Source of the DNA: Spirosoma sp.
GTDB lineage: Bacteria > Bacteroidota > Bacteroidia > Cytophagales > Spirosomataceae
Direction: 5' to 3'
Assembly (NCBI GenBank): GCA_014377625.1
Contig: JACMPG010000109.1
Location: forward strand, 1-47,911
DNA: 47,911 nucleotides
How positions within the stretch are numbered: position 1 is the stretch's first letter; the number at the start of each line of letters is the position of its first letter. The translations under genes and the position numbers were made by a program. Below are positions 27,726-36,898 of the stretch, piece by piece. Under the pieces are notes generated by a model. The model saw only the letters and a program-made list of their open reading frames with translations, searched no databases and was not told where the DNA came from.

Positions 27726-28403
27726 ATGATACAAACCATCAACCTACAGAAACTCTTCGCCACCGAAGAAGTAGAAACCACCGCCCTGAACGGGATTAAT
27801 GTGGAAATCAAAGACGGCGAATTCGTTGCCATCATGGGCCCATCCGGCTGCGGTAAGTCAACGCTGCTCAACATCCTGGGCTTGCTCGACAACCCCAGTG
27901 AGGGCGAGTACAACTTTTACGGTACGCCCGTAGCGAAGATGACCGAACGGCAACGGGCCGGTCTGCGCAAAGGCAGCATCGGCTTCGTATTTCAGAGCTT
28001 TAACCTGATTGACGAACTGACGGTCTATGAAAATGTGGAGCTGCCGCTGCTGTACCTCAAAACACCCACCGGGGAGCGCAAAGAGCGCGTAGAAGCCTCG
28101 CTGGAGCGGATGGGCATCATGCACCGGCGTAATCACTTTCCGCAGCAGCTATCGGGCGGGCAGCAGCAGCGCGTGGCCATTGCACGGGCCGTAGTGGCCA
28201 AACCCAGGATGATTCTGGCCGACGAACCGACAGGTAATCTCGACTCGAAAAACGGGGAAGAAGTGATGAAAGTCCTGAGCGAACTGAACGACGAAGGCAC
28301 CACGATCATCATGGTCACGCACTCGCCCTACGACGCCGGTTTCGCCCACCGCATTGTGAACCTGTTCGATGGCAAAGTGGTAACGGAGAATTTTCACGTC
28401 TGA
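27726..28403 (+). CDS. MacB/LolD-type ABC transporter ATP-binding protein
   Basis: Walker [34 protein letters not shown] signature, [12 protein letters not shown] Walker B. Confidence 0.95.
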   Translation: MIQTINLQKLFATEEVETTALNGINVEIKDGEFVAIMGPSGCGKSTLLNILGLLDNPSEGEYNFYGTPVAKMTERQRAGLRKGSIGFVFQSFNLIDELTVYENVELPLLYLKTPTGERKERVEASLERMGIMHRRNHFPQQLSGGQQQRVAIARAVVAKPRMILADEPTGNLDSKNGEEVMKVLSELNDEGTTIIMVTHSPYDAGFAHRIVNLFDGKVVTENFHV

Positions 28404-28416
28404 TTACGTAGCCGAA

Positions 28417-28516
28417 GTACAGACGCGATCCTTCGCATCTCACATACGTAAGCAATTTGCGCCGACAACTATTCACAGAAATCATCCGGTCAGGAGACGC
28501 GAGGGATCGCGTCTGT
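28417..28516. repeat. pair of inverted REP-like hairpins
   Basis: gaagtacagacgcgatccttcgcatctcac and gagacgcgagggatcgcgtctgtacttc are imperfect reverse complements; each is itself a stem-loop (AGACGCGA-ggga-TCGCGTCT). Confidence 0.75.
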
Positions 28517-28540
28517 ACTTCACCAAAATCGCTGTATCTC

Positions 28541-30922
28541 ATGTTCCGCAACTACCTCAAAATCGCCGTCCGTAACCTCTGGAAGAACCGGCTGTTTACG
28601 ACTATCAATGTGTTGGGACTGGCCATTGGGCTGGCCTGCGTGGTGGTGCTGGTACTGTTTGCGCAGAAGTGTCTGACCTGGGACACCCAACACGCCAACC
28701 TCGACCGGATTTACTACGTCCAGACGAAAGGCGACGGTAAGCCGTATAACCAAACGGTGTATCCATTACTCGACCAAATGCTGCGCGACTACCCCGAAAT
28801 TGAGACGGGTACACACGAGCAGACCTGGAACTACCCCTGGATTGAATACAAGGGCAAAAGCATTCAGGAGCCTACCGACTATGTTGATTCTACGTTCTTC
28901 CGGGTCTTTACATTTCCATTCAAATACGGCAATCCAGCCACGGCTTTGCAAAACAAACGCTCGGTAGTGCTGAGCGAAAAAACGGCGCAGAACCTATTTG
29001 GCAACATCAATCCGGTGGGTAAGTATGTGACCGTCAACGATACGTTGCAGTATGCTGTTACGGGCGTTCTGGAGAAACTCCCGGCCAATTCATCGCAGCA
29101 GTTCGAGGTACTAATGCCTACCGCTAACCTACTCGATAATCCAGGGTTTCGCGAAAACGCCGACTGGTACAATACGTTTGCCACCACCTTTATTCTTCTG
29201 AAAGATGACGCTGACCCAGCCCGGCTGGAAGCTAAACTGCCGCAGTTGGTGAAGGCGCATTACAAAGACGAGGCAAAGAAATCAACGCTGTTACTGACTC
29301 CGTTCAAAAACTTTATTTACAGTGAGAATCCGTCCTTTCAGGGATTGATCTATGGCTCTGTGTTGCTGGCGGCTTTTCTGCTGTTTATCATCAGTGTCAA
29401 TCTGATAAACCTGAACACGGCTTTGGCCCTGCCCCGCGCCAAAGAAGTGGCCATGCGGCAGGTAGTGGGGGCTACACGCCGGTTAGTGCTGGAGCAATTC
29501 TGGACCGAGTCGGGTTTGGTGGTTATGGTGGCCCTACTGCTATCGGTACTATTTGCGGTGTTCTATCTGGTACCCACCTTCAACCAGCTACGGAGCGAGA
29601 ATATGCAGTTGAGTATTGACTTCGATACGGACTATCCTACCCTGCTGACCGTGCTGAGTATTGCGCTGGTGGTGGCTCTGATTGCCGGTACCTACCCGGC
29701 TCTGTACCTGATGAAACTCAAAACAACAGATGCGGTGAAGGGTAAGATTTCGGCCAGCCCCCGGCAGGGACGACTCCGGCAAAACGCCCTGATTGTGCTG
29801 CAATTTGCGCTGGCAGTAATGCTGATTCTTGGTACTATCGGGATGCGCGAGCAACTCAAATTTATGAAAGAAGCCAACCTCGGCTATGACAAAGAAAACG
29901 TACTGGTGTTCAAAACCGACCTCGCCTTTCGGAACGAAAACGCGGCTCTATCGCAGGGACGGACCATTTTCGACCAGCTCCGGGCCAATCCCAATGTGGT
30001 ATCCTTTACCAGTACCTATTATACGCCAGTAGCCTACCAGAATAACTTTAATACGTATTATCCCAACGGCAACGAAAAGCAGCAGATACACGTCCGGCAT
30101 ATGAGCGGAGCGGTCAATTACACCGAAACGCTGAAGATTCCAATGCTGGAGGGACGTAACTTTTCTGATGCTACCCCCGCCGATTCGGCCAACAACGCCG
30201 TGATTATCAACGAGTCGGCGATGCGGGCATTTGGCTGGAAAACGGCAGTAGGCAAAAAACTCCGGCAACTCAACAACCCCACTATTTACACTGTCACTGG
30301 CGTAACGAAAGACTACCACTACCGCGACCTGACAGACCGTGTAGAGCCGATGTTACAAGCCTACGGGGGCCGCGAAAGCCTGAACAGCTACCTGCTGGTT
30401 CGGGTTAGCGACCGCGCCAATGCTCCTGCCCTATTTGAAACGTTGAACCGGGAATTCAAAAAAACTCCGGCCCGGCGTTCGCTCTCCTACACCTACCTCG
30501 CCGACGACATTGCAAAGTCATACCGGTCGCTCGATAACCTCTGGCAGATGATTAGCTTCGTTACCATGATTGCTATACTGACGGCCTGTGCGGGCATTTT
30601 TGGGTTAGTCACGCTGGTAGCCCGCCAGCGCACCAAAGAGATTGGCATCCGAAAAGTGCTGGGCGCAAACATCGGCGACATTATCGTGCTGGTGGGTTCT
30701 GACTTCCTGAAATTGGTAGGATTGGCTATTCTGATTGCCCTGCCAGTAGGTTGGCTATCTGGCCAGAAAATGCTGAACTACTTCGCCTATCACACCCCAT
30801 TGCACTGGTGGGCATTCGCGCTGGCGGGTCTGGTGGCAGTGGGCATTGCCCTGCTGACCGTTTCGTTCCAAAGCATCCGGGCCGCGCTGATGAATCCGGT
30901 GAAAAGTTTACGGAGCGAATAA
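28541..30922 (+). CDS. FtsX/MacB-type ABC transporter permease
   Basis: MFRNYLKIAVRNLWKNRLFTTINVLGLAIGLA...; RQRTKEIGIRKVLGANIGDIIVLVGSDFLKLV; C-term AALMNPVKSLRSE. Confidence 0.93.
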   Translation: MFRNYLKIAVRNLWKNRLFTTINVLGLAIGLACVVVLVLFAQKCLTWDTQHANLDRIYYVQTKGDGKPYNQTVYPLLDQMLRDYPEIETGTHEQTWNYPWIEYKGKSIQEPTDYVDSTFFRVFTFPFKYGNPATALQNKRSVVLSEKTAQNLFGNINPVGKYVTVNDTLQYAVTGVLEKLPANSSQQFEVLMPTANLLDNPGFRENADWYNTFATTFILLKDDADPARLEAKLPQLVKAHYKDEAKKSTLLLTPFKNFIYSENPSFQGLIYGSVLLAAFLLFIISVNLINLNTALALPRAKEVAMRQVVGATRRLVLEQFWTESGLVVMVALLLSVLFAVFYLVPTFNQLRSENMQLSIDFDTDYPTLLTVLSIALVVALIAGTYPALYLMKLKTTDAVKGKISASPRQGRLRQNALIVLQFALAVMLILGTIGMREQLKFMKEANLGYDKENVLVFKTDLAFRNENAALSQGRTIFDQLRANPNVVSFTSTYYTPVAYQNNFNTYYPNGNEKQQIHVRHMSGAVNYTETLKIPMLEGRNFSDATPADSANNAVIINESAMRAFGWKTAVGKKLRQLNNPTIYTVTGVTKDYHYRDLTDRVEPMLQAYGGRESLNSYLLVRVSDRANAPALFETLNREFKKTPARRSLSYTYLADDIAKSYRSLDNLWQMISFVTMIAILTACAGIFGLVTLVARQRTKEIGIRKVLGANIGDIIVLVGSDFLKLVGLAILIALPVGWLSGQKMLNYFAYHTPLHWWAFALAGLVAVGIALLTVSFQSIRAALMNPVKSLRSE

Positions 30923-30935
30923 ACCCCTTACAACT

Positions 30936-33356
30936 ATGCTGACCAACTATCTTAAAATCACGCTGCGTTCACTCGTTCGTCATCGTTTATTCACGCTGAT
31001 AAACGTAGTCAGTCTTAGTGCTGGCCTTTTCGTGGCTTACACCGCTATTTGTTACATCCAATACGAAACGAGTTACGATAATTTCCACGAGAACGCCGGG
31101 TCTGTATATCGGCTGGCACGTACCTATCGCTCCCAGGATTACAGTGTTATAGGATTTCCGAACTGGAGCGAAGCAAGTGCAAGTGATCAGCAACAACAGG
31201 CCAGGTCGCTCAAAAACATGACTGGCATTCAGGAAGCATCTCAGTTTATTATAGCCAATGTGCCGGAGTTTGTGGACACGGGCGATAGACGGATTCAGGC
31301 CGAAGACCTGCTGACTACGAACACGCCAGCCGCGTTCTGCTCTATGTTTAGCTGGGCCCTGCGGCAGGGTAGTTTTCAGAATTTTGCGGATGGATGGAAC
31401 AAGATTATTCTGACCGCTTCCTCTGCCCGGAAACTATTTGGACTCGATGCTCCTGACCGGGCGGACCTGATCCAAAAGCGGGTGAAAATCGCCGGTACAG
31501 ATTATACGCTGGCCGCCATCATTGACGACGTACCGCTCAATTCGCACATAAACTTTACAATGGTTCTGAGCCAGCCCCGCATCAATTACTGGGGGAGTCG
31601 TATGTACGTGCAGTTAAAACCGGATTACGACCAGGTCACTGCAGAGAAGTCTATCAACGAAGCCATATCGCTCCTCAACCCTGCCCTTGCCCAGGACCCG
31701 CTGTACAAACGTCATTTTTTACAGCCTATTCCCAGTATTCACTTAGAGTCTAACATCCTTTACGAAACTAAACCACCTGGCAACAAAGGCTACATTATTA
31801 TGATCGGGTGCTTCGGCGTATTTGTGCTGGGCATCACCCTTTTCAATTATGCCAACCTGTCGCTGGCTCTCAAGTCCAGACAGAGCAAAGCTATTGGGGT
31901 GCGAAAGACGCTGGGAGCCACCCGGTTTTCAGTTACGCTGGGGTTAGTATCGGAAAGCATTTTGCTGTCTATCATGGTTATTCCGGTAGTCGTGCTGTTG
32001 AGCATTGTACTGATACCTTATGTCAATGCTTTTATGGGTGTACACATTGATACCCGCGTTTACGGCAACTGGCAACTGCCGCTGATTCTATTGCCGTTGG
32101 CGGTTGGGATGGGGACGTTAGCGGGTGTTTTTCCGGCTACTCTGCTGGCGGGACGCCGAGTAGTCGATTTGTTTGGCAGTACCCTGCGAAACACCCGATA
32201 CCAGCGACTTTCCGTTCGCAACTACTTGGTCATCTGTCAGTTTGTGGTACTGATCGTAATTTCTTCGGTGTCGTATTTCGTAGTTCGTCAGATTCAGTTC
32301 GTCGAACGTAAAAACCTGGGTTTTCGGCAGAAGAATGTACTCTACGCCTACTCCTCGCCCGAAAAACAAAACCTGTTTCAGGAGAAACTCCGTCAACTAC
32401 CGGGCATCGAAGCGGTGGGCAATGGCTCTTCATTTGGCATCATGCCTTATAACCAGGTTACGTACAAACTGGAGGGGGCAGAGACCGTCTATGACGATGC
32501 GCAGCAACTATACCTCGATTATGACGCGGTGAGCATTTATAACCTGACCGTTTTTCCAGGCGGGCTTACCCCAAAAAATTTGCCTAAAAACGGGGTCATA
32601 ATCAACAAAACGGCGGCTGCGAAAATTGCACGAAGCCAGCGCATCACTACGGACGAACTCATTGGGAAAACAGTCATTACCGAACCGGAATACCGGGCAG
32701 AAAATGGGCAAACAGGGTTTCCATTTGTGGTGGCAGGTATTTTCGACGACATCAACCTATTTTCGCTCCACGAGCAGATTACGCCTTATTTTATTCGATT
32801 ATCCGAGAACATCCGTTTAGACGGTCGTACCATTATTCAGTATGACCCGGCGGCTGCTCCGCACCTGCTTGCTGATGTTAAGGGGGTCTATGATAGTTTG
32901 AACGAATCGTTTCCGCTCGAAACAGCTTACTTAGACCAACAGGTAAAAAACCTATACGCGCAGGATCGTCAAACTGCCAATTTGCTACTCTGCTTGAATA
33001 CGATTGCGGTATTCCTGGCAGGATTAGGGTTGACCGGGCTTGCTGTTTTTCTGACAATGGCCCGTATCAAGGAGATTGGTATTCGCAAAGTGCTGGGCGC
33101 AACACCTCTTTCAATCATCTGGTCGTCGCTCAGAGAATACGTCTGGCTGGTGGGTTTAGCCCTTCTCATCAGCGTACCCATTGGATATTACGCAGCAACC
33201 GAATGGCTGGAAAACTTTGCCTACCATGTTGATATTCAGCCGGTTGCTTTTGCAGGAGCGGGCTTGCTTACCTTCCTGCTAACAGCGCTGATTGTCAGTA
33301 CTGTGGCTTACAGGGCCGCGCTGATGAACCCGGTGAAAAGTTTACGGAGCGAATAG
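30936..33356 (+). CDS. FtsX/MacB-type ABC transporter permease
   Basis: MLTNYLKITLRSLVRHRLFTLINVVSLSAGLF...; MARIKEIGIRKVLGATPLSIIWSS; AALMNPVKSLRSE. Confidence 0.93.
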   Translation: MLTNYLKITLRSLVRHRLFTLINVVSLSAGLFVAYTAICYIQYETSYDNFHENAGSVYRLARTYRSQDYSVIGFPNWSEASASDQQQQARSLKNMTGIQEASQFIIANVPEFVDTGDRRIQAEDLLTTNTPAAFCSMFSWALRQGSFQNFADGWNKIILTASSARKLFGLDAPDRADLIQKRVKIAGTDYTLAAIIDDVPLNSHINFTMVLSQPRINYWGSRMYVQLKPDYDQVTAEKSINEAISLLNPALAQDPLYKRHFLQPIPSIHLESNILYETKPPGNKGYIIMIGCFGVFVLGITLFNYANLSLALKSRQSKAIGVRKTLGATRFSVTLGLVSESILLSIMVIPVVVLLSIVLIPYVNAFMGVHIDTRVYGNWQLPLILLPLAVGMGTLAGVFPATLLAGRRVVDLFGSTLRNTRYQRLSVRNYLVICQFVVLIVISSVSYFVVRQIQFVERKNLGFRQKNVLYAYSSPEKQNLFQEKLRQLPGIEAVGNGSSFGIMPYNQVTYKLEGAETVYDDAQQLYLDYDAVSIYNLTVFPGGLTPKNLPKNGVIINKTAAAKIARSQRITTDELIGKTVITEPEYRAENGQTGFPFVVAGIFDDINLFSLHEQITPYFIRLSENIRLDGRTIIQYDPAAAPHLLADVKGVYDSLNESFPLETAYLDQQVKNLYAQDRQTANLLLCLNTIAVFLAGLGLTGLAVFLTMARIKEIGIRKVLGATPLSIIWSSLREYVWLVGLALLISVPIGYYAATEWLENFAYHVDIQPVAFAGAGLLTFLLTALIVSTVAYRAALMNPVKSLRSE

Positions 33357-33375
33357 AGACGCAAGTATGCGTCTC
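33356..33375. repeat. REP-like hairpin abutting a stop codon
   Basis: GAGACGCA-agta-TGCGTCTC, perfect 8-bp stem, begins at the last base of TAG. Confidence 0.75.
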
Positions 33376-33393
33376 ACCGGCGGATGATATTCT

Positions 33394-33873
33394 TTAGACA
33401 AATACCTCACTTACGGGTAGTTCGATGCCGGTAACGGAATCTGTTAATGTTTCGGTTTCGGGAAAGAACTGGTATTTACCGAAAGCAGAATAAACCGAAA
33501 TGGCCTGAAAGCTGGGCATGACTAACCAACAGGACCGAATACCCGCATCGAAGTACCGTTTGAATTTGGCAATGATTTCCGCGTCTGACTGCGAAGGCGA
33601 AACAATTTCAATGGCCGTCAGCGGCATCTCGGTCATCGACGTGATGTCTTCAAAGAAGTTTACTTCCAGCTTAGGAAAAATAGCGATGTCAGGAACGGCA
33701 TCCGGGCGTTCGGGCATGGTCAGGTTTATTTCCGACACAATCAGGTATTGCTCCCGATACTTGAGTTTGAGGGCAAAAACTAAGTTTGCCTGACTAACGG
33801 CATGATTCAGTGTAGGCATGGGTTTACCACGTTCGCGTTCGTACTCGGAAATTTCATCCAGAATGGCTTCCAT
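33394..33873 (-). CDS. Uma2-family (DUF820) restriction-endonuclease-fold protein
   Basis: VPDIAIFPKLEV, MPLTAIEIVSPSQSDAEIIAKFKRYFDAGIRSCWLVMPSFQAISVYSAFGKYQFF. Confidence 0.85.
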   Translation of the reverse strand: MEAILDEISEYERERGKPMPTLNHAVSQANLVFALKLKYREQYLIVSEINLTMPERPDAVPDIAIFPKLEVNFFEDITSMTEMPLTAIEIVSPSQSDAEIIAKFKRYFDAGIRSCWLVMPSFQAISVYSAFGKYQFFPETETLTDSVTGIELPVSEVFV

Positions 33874-33916
33874 AAGCTGACGGGTTTTTTCTTAAAGATA
33901 CCAAATTTTCAAAATC

Positions 33917-36343
33917 ATGTTCACGAACTATCTCAAAATTGCCTGGCGGACGCTCCGCAAACAACGAGGCCTGACGTTCATCAACATCGTGGGGCTGGCC
34001 ACCGGCCTGACCTGCTGTATGCTCATTATGCTCTACGTACTCGATGAGTTGAGCTACGACCGCTACAACCAGAAAGCTGACCGGATTTACCGCGTTCAAA
34101 CCGATGTTAAGTTTGGCGGTAACGATATGCACTTTGCTGTTTCGCCTGATCCCATCGGCCCGACACTTAAAAAAGACTACCCGCAGGTAGAGGAGTTCGT
34201 ACGGCTGCGTGATCGCGGGACTTGGTCGGTCAGGCGGACCGGTGAGGCAACGAATCTGCGGGAAGATAACATCACTTTCGCCGACTCCACACTCTTCGAT
34301 GTGTTTACGCTCCCGCTCGTGGCGGGCAACTCCAAACGGGCATTGGCCGAACCAAATACGGTAGTCATCAGTGAGTCGGCGGCCAAGCGGCATTTCGGCA
34401 GTCAAAACCCGATGGGACAAACGCTGGTGTTCAACAACGACAAAACATACAAAGTAAGTGGTGTGATGCGGGACATGCCCAAGAACGCCCATTTCCACAG
34501 TGATTTTTTCCTGACCATGCTCAATGACGAGTACACTTGGGGTCAATGGCTCAGCAACAATCATCATACCTACGTTCTGCTGAAACCGGGAAGCAATACG
34601 GCCTTGTTTACCCAACACTTCGACACTATCATCAGAAAGTACATTGGCCCGAAAGTACAGGAGTCTATGGGTGCGTCTATGGAGCAGTTTAGAAAGGCGG
34701 GTAACACCCTGGCATATTGGCTGATTCCACTCACTGACATCCATCTGCACTCCAAACAACAAATCGAATTATCGCCCAACGGCGATATGCAGTATGTGTA
34801 CATCTTCTCGGCAGTAGCGCTGTTCATTCTGCTCATTGCCTGTATCAATTTCATGAATCTGGCTACGGCCAGGTCGTCCAATAGGGCGCGGGAAGTGGGT
34901 GTTCGCAAGGTAATGGGGTCAAAACGGCAGCAACTCATCGGGCAGTTCATGACCGAATCGGTGCTGACCACCGTGCTGGCTATGCTCCTGGCGTTACTGC
35001 TCGTGGCCGTTGCCCTGCCGGGTTTTAACGCCATTGCCACCAAAAAACTGAGCATTATTCAACTGGTATCACCCTATTACCTGCCCTTCTTGGTAGCCCT
35101 ACCCATTGTAGTAGGCTTACTGGCAGGCATTTACCCAGCCTTCTTCCTATCGTCGTTTGAACCAATTTCGGTGTTAAAAGGCAAAATAAATGCGAGTTTC
35201 CGAAGTTCCGGGTTACGCAACGGATTAGTTGTTTTTCAATTCGCCATGTCAGTCGTGTTGATTATCGGGACCCTTATTGTCTATCGGCAGATCACGTATA
35301 TCCAAACCAAAAATGTGGGTTTCAATCGCAATCAGGTCGTGACCGTCAACGATGTGTATGCCATTGGCAAACAGGCTGAAACCTTCCGGCAGGAAGTACT
35401 GCGACTACCGGGCGTAGTGAGCGGGAGCGTATCCGGCTACCTGCCTACGCCGTCTCACCGGAGCGATACTCCTTTCTGGGCCGAGGGGCAGACCGATATA
35501 AACAAAGGTGCTGTTATGCAGAATTGGGGCGTTGATTATGACTACCTCAACACATTAGGCATGACCGTTGTACAAGGGCGGAATTTTTCGCACGACTTCG
35601 GCTCCGACTCATCGGGTATTATTCTCAACGAAGCGGCTGTGAAGGTATTGGGCTTCAAAAATCCCATTGGCCAACGCATCTTTCGGTTTAATGACGAGCA
35701 GGGCAAAAGCCGACAAGCCTTCACCGTTGTTGGCGTAGTCAAAAACTTCCATTTCGAATCGCTCCGGCGCAACATTGGGGCGTTGTCGATGATACTGTCG
35801 CCTAATTCGGGGGCGGCTTCGTTCCGAATCGGCAGCGGGAACCTACCCGTGCTGATGAAACAGATTGAAGCCAAATGGAAGCAGGTGGCCCCCGGCCAGC
35901 CGTTCAGTTATCAGTTCATGGACGATAGTTTCGACGAGATGTACCGGGCCGAGCAGCGCGTTGGCACTATTGCCCTGACGTTTGCCGGGCTGGCTATTCT
36001 CATTGCCTGCTTAGGCCTGTTTGGGCTGGCCGCTTTCATGGCCGAGCAGCGCACCAAAGAAATTGGCGTTCGCAAAGTGTTGGGAGCCAGTGTAGGCAGT
36101 ATTGTAACGCTGTTATCCAAAGACTTTCTAAAACTGGTGTTAGTGGCCATTATCATTGCTTCACCACTTGCCTGGTATGCCATGAATAACTGGTTGCAGG
36201 ACTTCGCCTACCGCATCGACATTGAGTGGTGGTATTTCGCCCTGGCGGGTTTGCTGGCGGTGAGCATCGCGCTGCTGACCGTGAGTTTCCAAAGTGTCAA
36301 AGCCGCATTAATGAATCCAATAAAGTCTCTACGTTCCGAATAA
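33917..36343 (+). CDS. FtsX/MacB-type ABC transporter permease
   Basis: MFTNYLKIAWRTLRKQRGLTFINIVGLATGLTCCMLIMLYVLDELSYDRYN...; EQRTKEIGVRKVLGASVGSIVTLLSKDFLKLV. Confidence 0.94.
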   Translation: MFTNYLKIAWRTLRKQRGLTFINIVGLATGLTCCMLIMLYVLDELSYDRYNQKADRIYRVQTDVKFGGNDMHFAVSPDPIGPTLKKDYPQVEEFVRLRDRGTWSVRRTGEATNLREDNITFADSTLFDVFTLPLVAGNSKRALAEPNTVVISESAAKRHFGSQNPMGQTLVFNNDKTYKVSGVMRDMPKNAHFHSDFFLTMLNDEYTWGQWLSNNHHTYVLLKPGSNTALFTQHFDTIIRKYIGPKVQESMGASMEQFRKAGNTLAYWLIPLTDIHLHSKQQIELSPNGDMQYVYIFSAVALFILLIACINFMNLATARSSNRAREVGVRKVMGSKRQQLIGQFMTESVLTTVLAMLLALLLVAVALPGFNAIATKKLSIIQLVSPYYLPFLVALPIVVGLLAGIYPAFFLSSFEPISVLKGKINASFRSSGLRNGLVVFQFAMSVVLIIGTLIVYRQITYIQTKNVGFNRNQVVTVNDVYAIGKQAETFRQEVLRLPGVVSGSVSGYLPTPSHRSDTPFWAEGQTDINKGAVMQNWGVDYDYLNTLGMTVVQGRNFSHDFGSDSSGIILNEAAVKVLGFKNPIGQRIFRFNDEQGKSRQAFTVVGVVKNFHFESLRRNIGALSMILSPNSGAASFRIGSGNLPVLMKQIEAKWKQVAPGQPFSYQFMDDSFDEMYRAEQRVGTIALTFAGLAILIACLGLFGLAAFMAEQRTKEIGVRKVLGASVGSIVTLLSKDFLKLVLVAIIIASPLAWYAMNNWLQDFAYRIDIEWWYFALAGLLAVSIALLTVSFQSVKAALMNPIKSLRSE

Positions 36344-36354
36344 ACCAGCAACCT

Positions 36355-36873
36355 ATGAAACTCCTGTTTATTTCTCTTCTGCTCAGCATCGGCGCGTGTG
36401 CCGTGGCGCAACAGTCCCGAACCGAAACGCTTAGCTCCAGCGTCAATGACGATGGTAAAACGTACTCGATCAAAATTGATGGCGACATGAATGGCCGAGC
36501 CGTGCATTACGACCGGACGTTTACCGTAAAAGGCATGTCATCAACCCAAAAAGACGCGCTGAGAGAGCGTATTATGGATTCGCTCCGCACGGAGAAGATT
36601 ACCGACGTTCGGCCCCGCGTTACGAAAGACCCCAACGCAACGGTGTTTGTCTGCGAAACCTGCGCGGGCCGGATGAAAATTCAGGTCGTGGGCGATGGCG
36701 TGTCGGTCATTCGGGAGGAATACCCGAAACTGGGCGAAGCGTCGATGTTCCCGCTGACGATGACGCTCAAACCCGGCGAATACCGGCTGATGTACTGGCA
36801 AAACAAGGTGATGCAGATTCAGGACACGTTCACCGTAGAAGCGGGCGAACCAACCGAGGTACGGATCAAATAA
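36355..36873 (+). CDS. secreted hypothetical protein
   Basis: MKLLFISLLLSIGACAVAQQ signal peptide; begins 12 bp after the preceding permease stop. Confidence 0.75.
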   Translation: MKLLFISLLLSIGACAVAQQSRTETLSSSVNDDGKTYSIKIDGDMNGRAVHYDRTFTVKGMSSTQKDALRERIMDSLRTEKITDVRPRVTKDPNATVFVCETCAGRMKIQVVGDGVSVIREEYPKLGEASMFPLTMTLKPGEYRLMYWQNKVMQIQDTFTVEAGEPTEVRIK

Positions 36874-36898
36874 ATCCAGCCAGCCAATCAAACCAATC

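Noticed and set aside
33854-34762. 302-aa minus-strand ORF over the permease at 33917
   Set aside because: Antisense to a strongly supported FtsX permease; low-complexity shadow frame.
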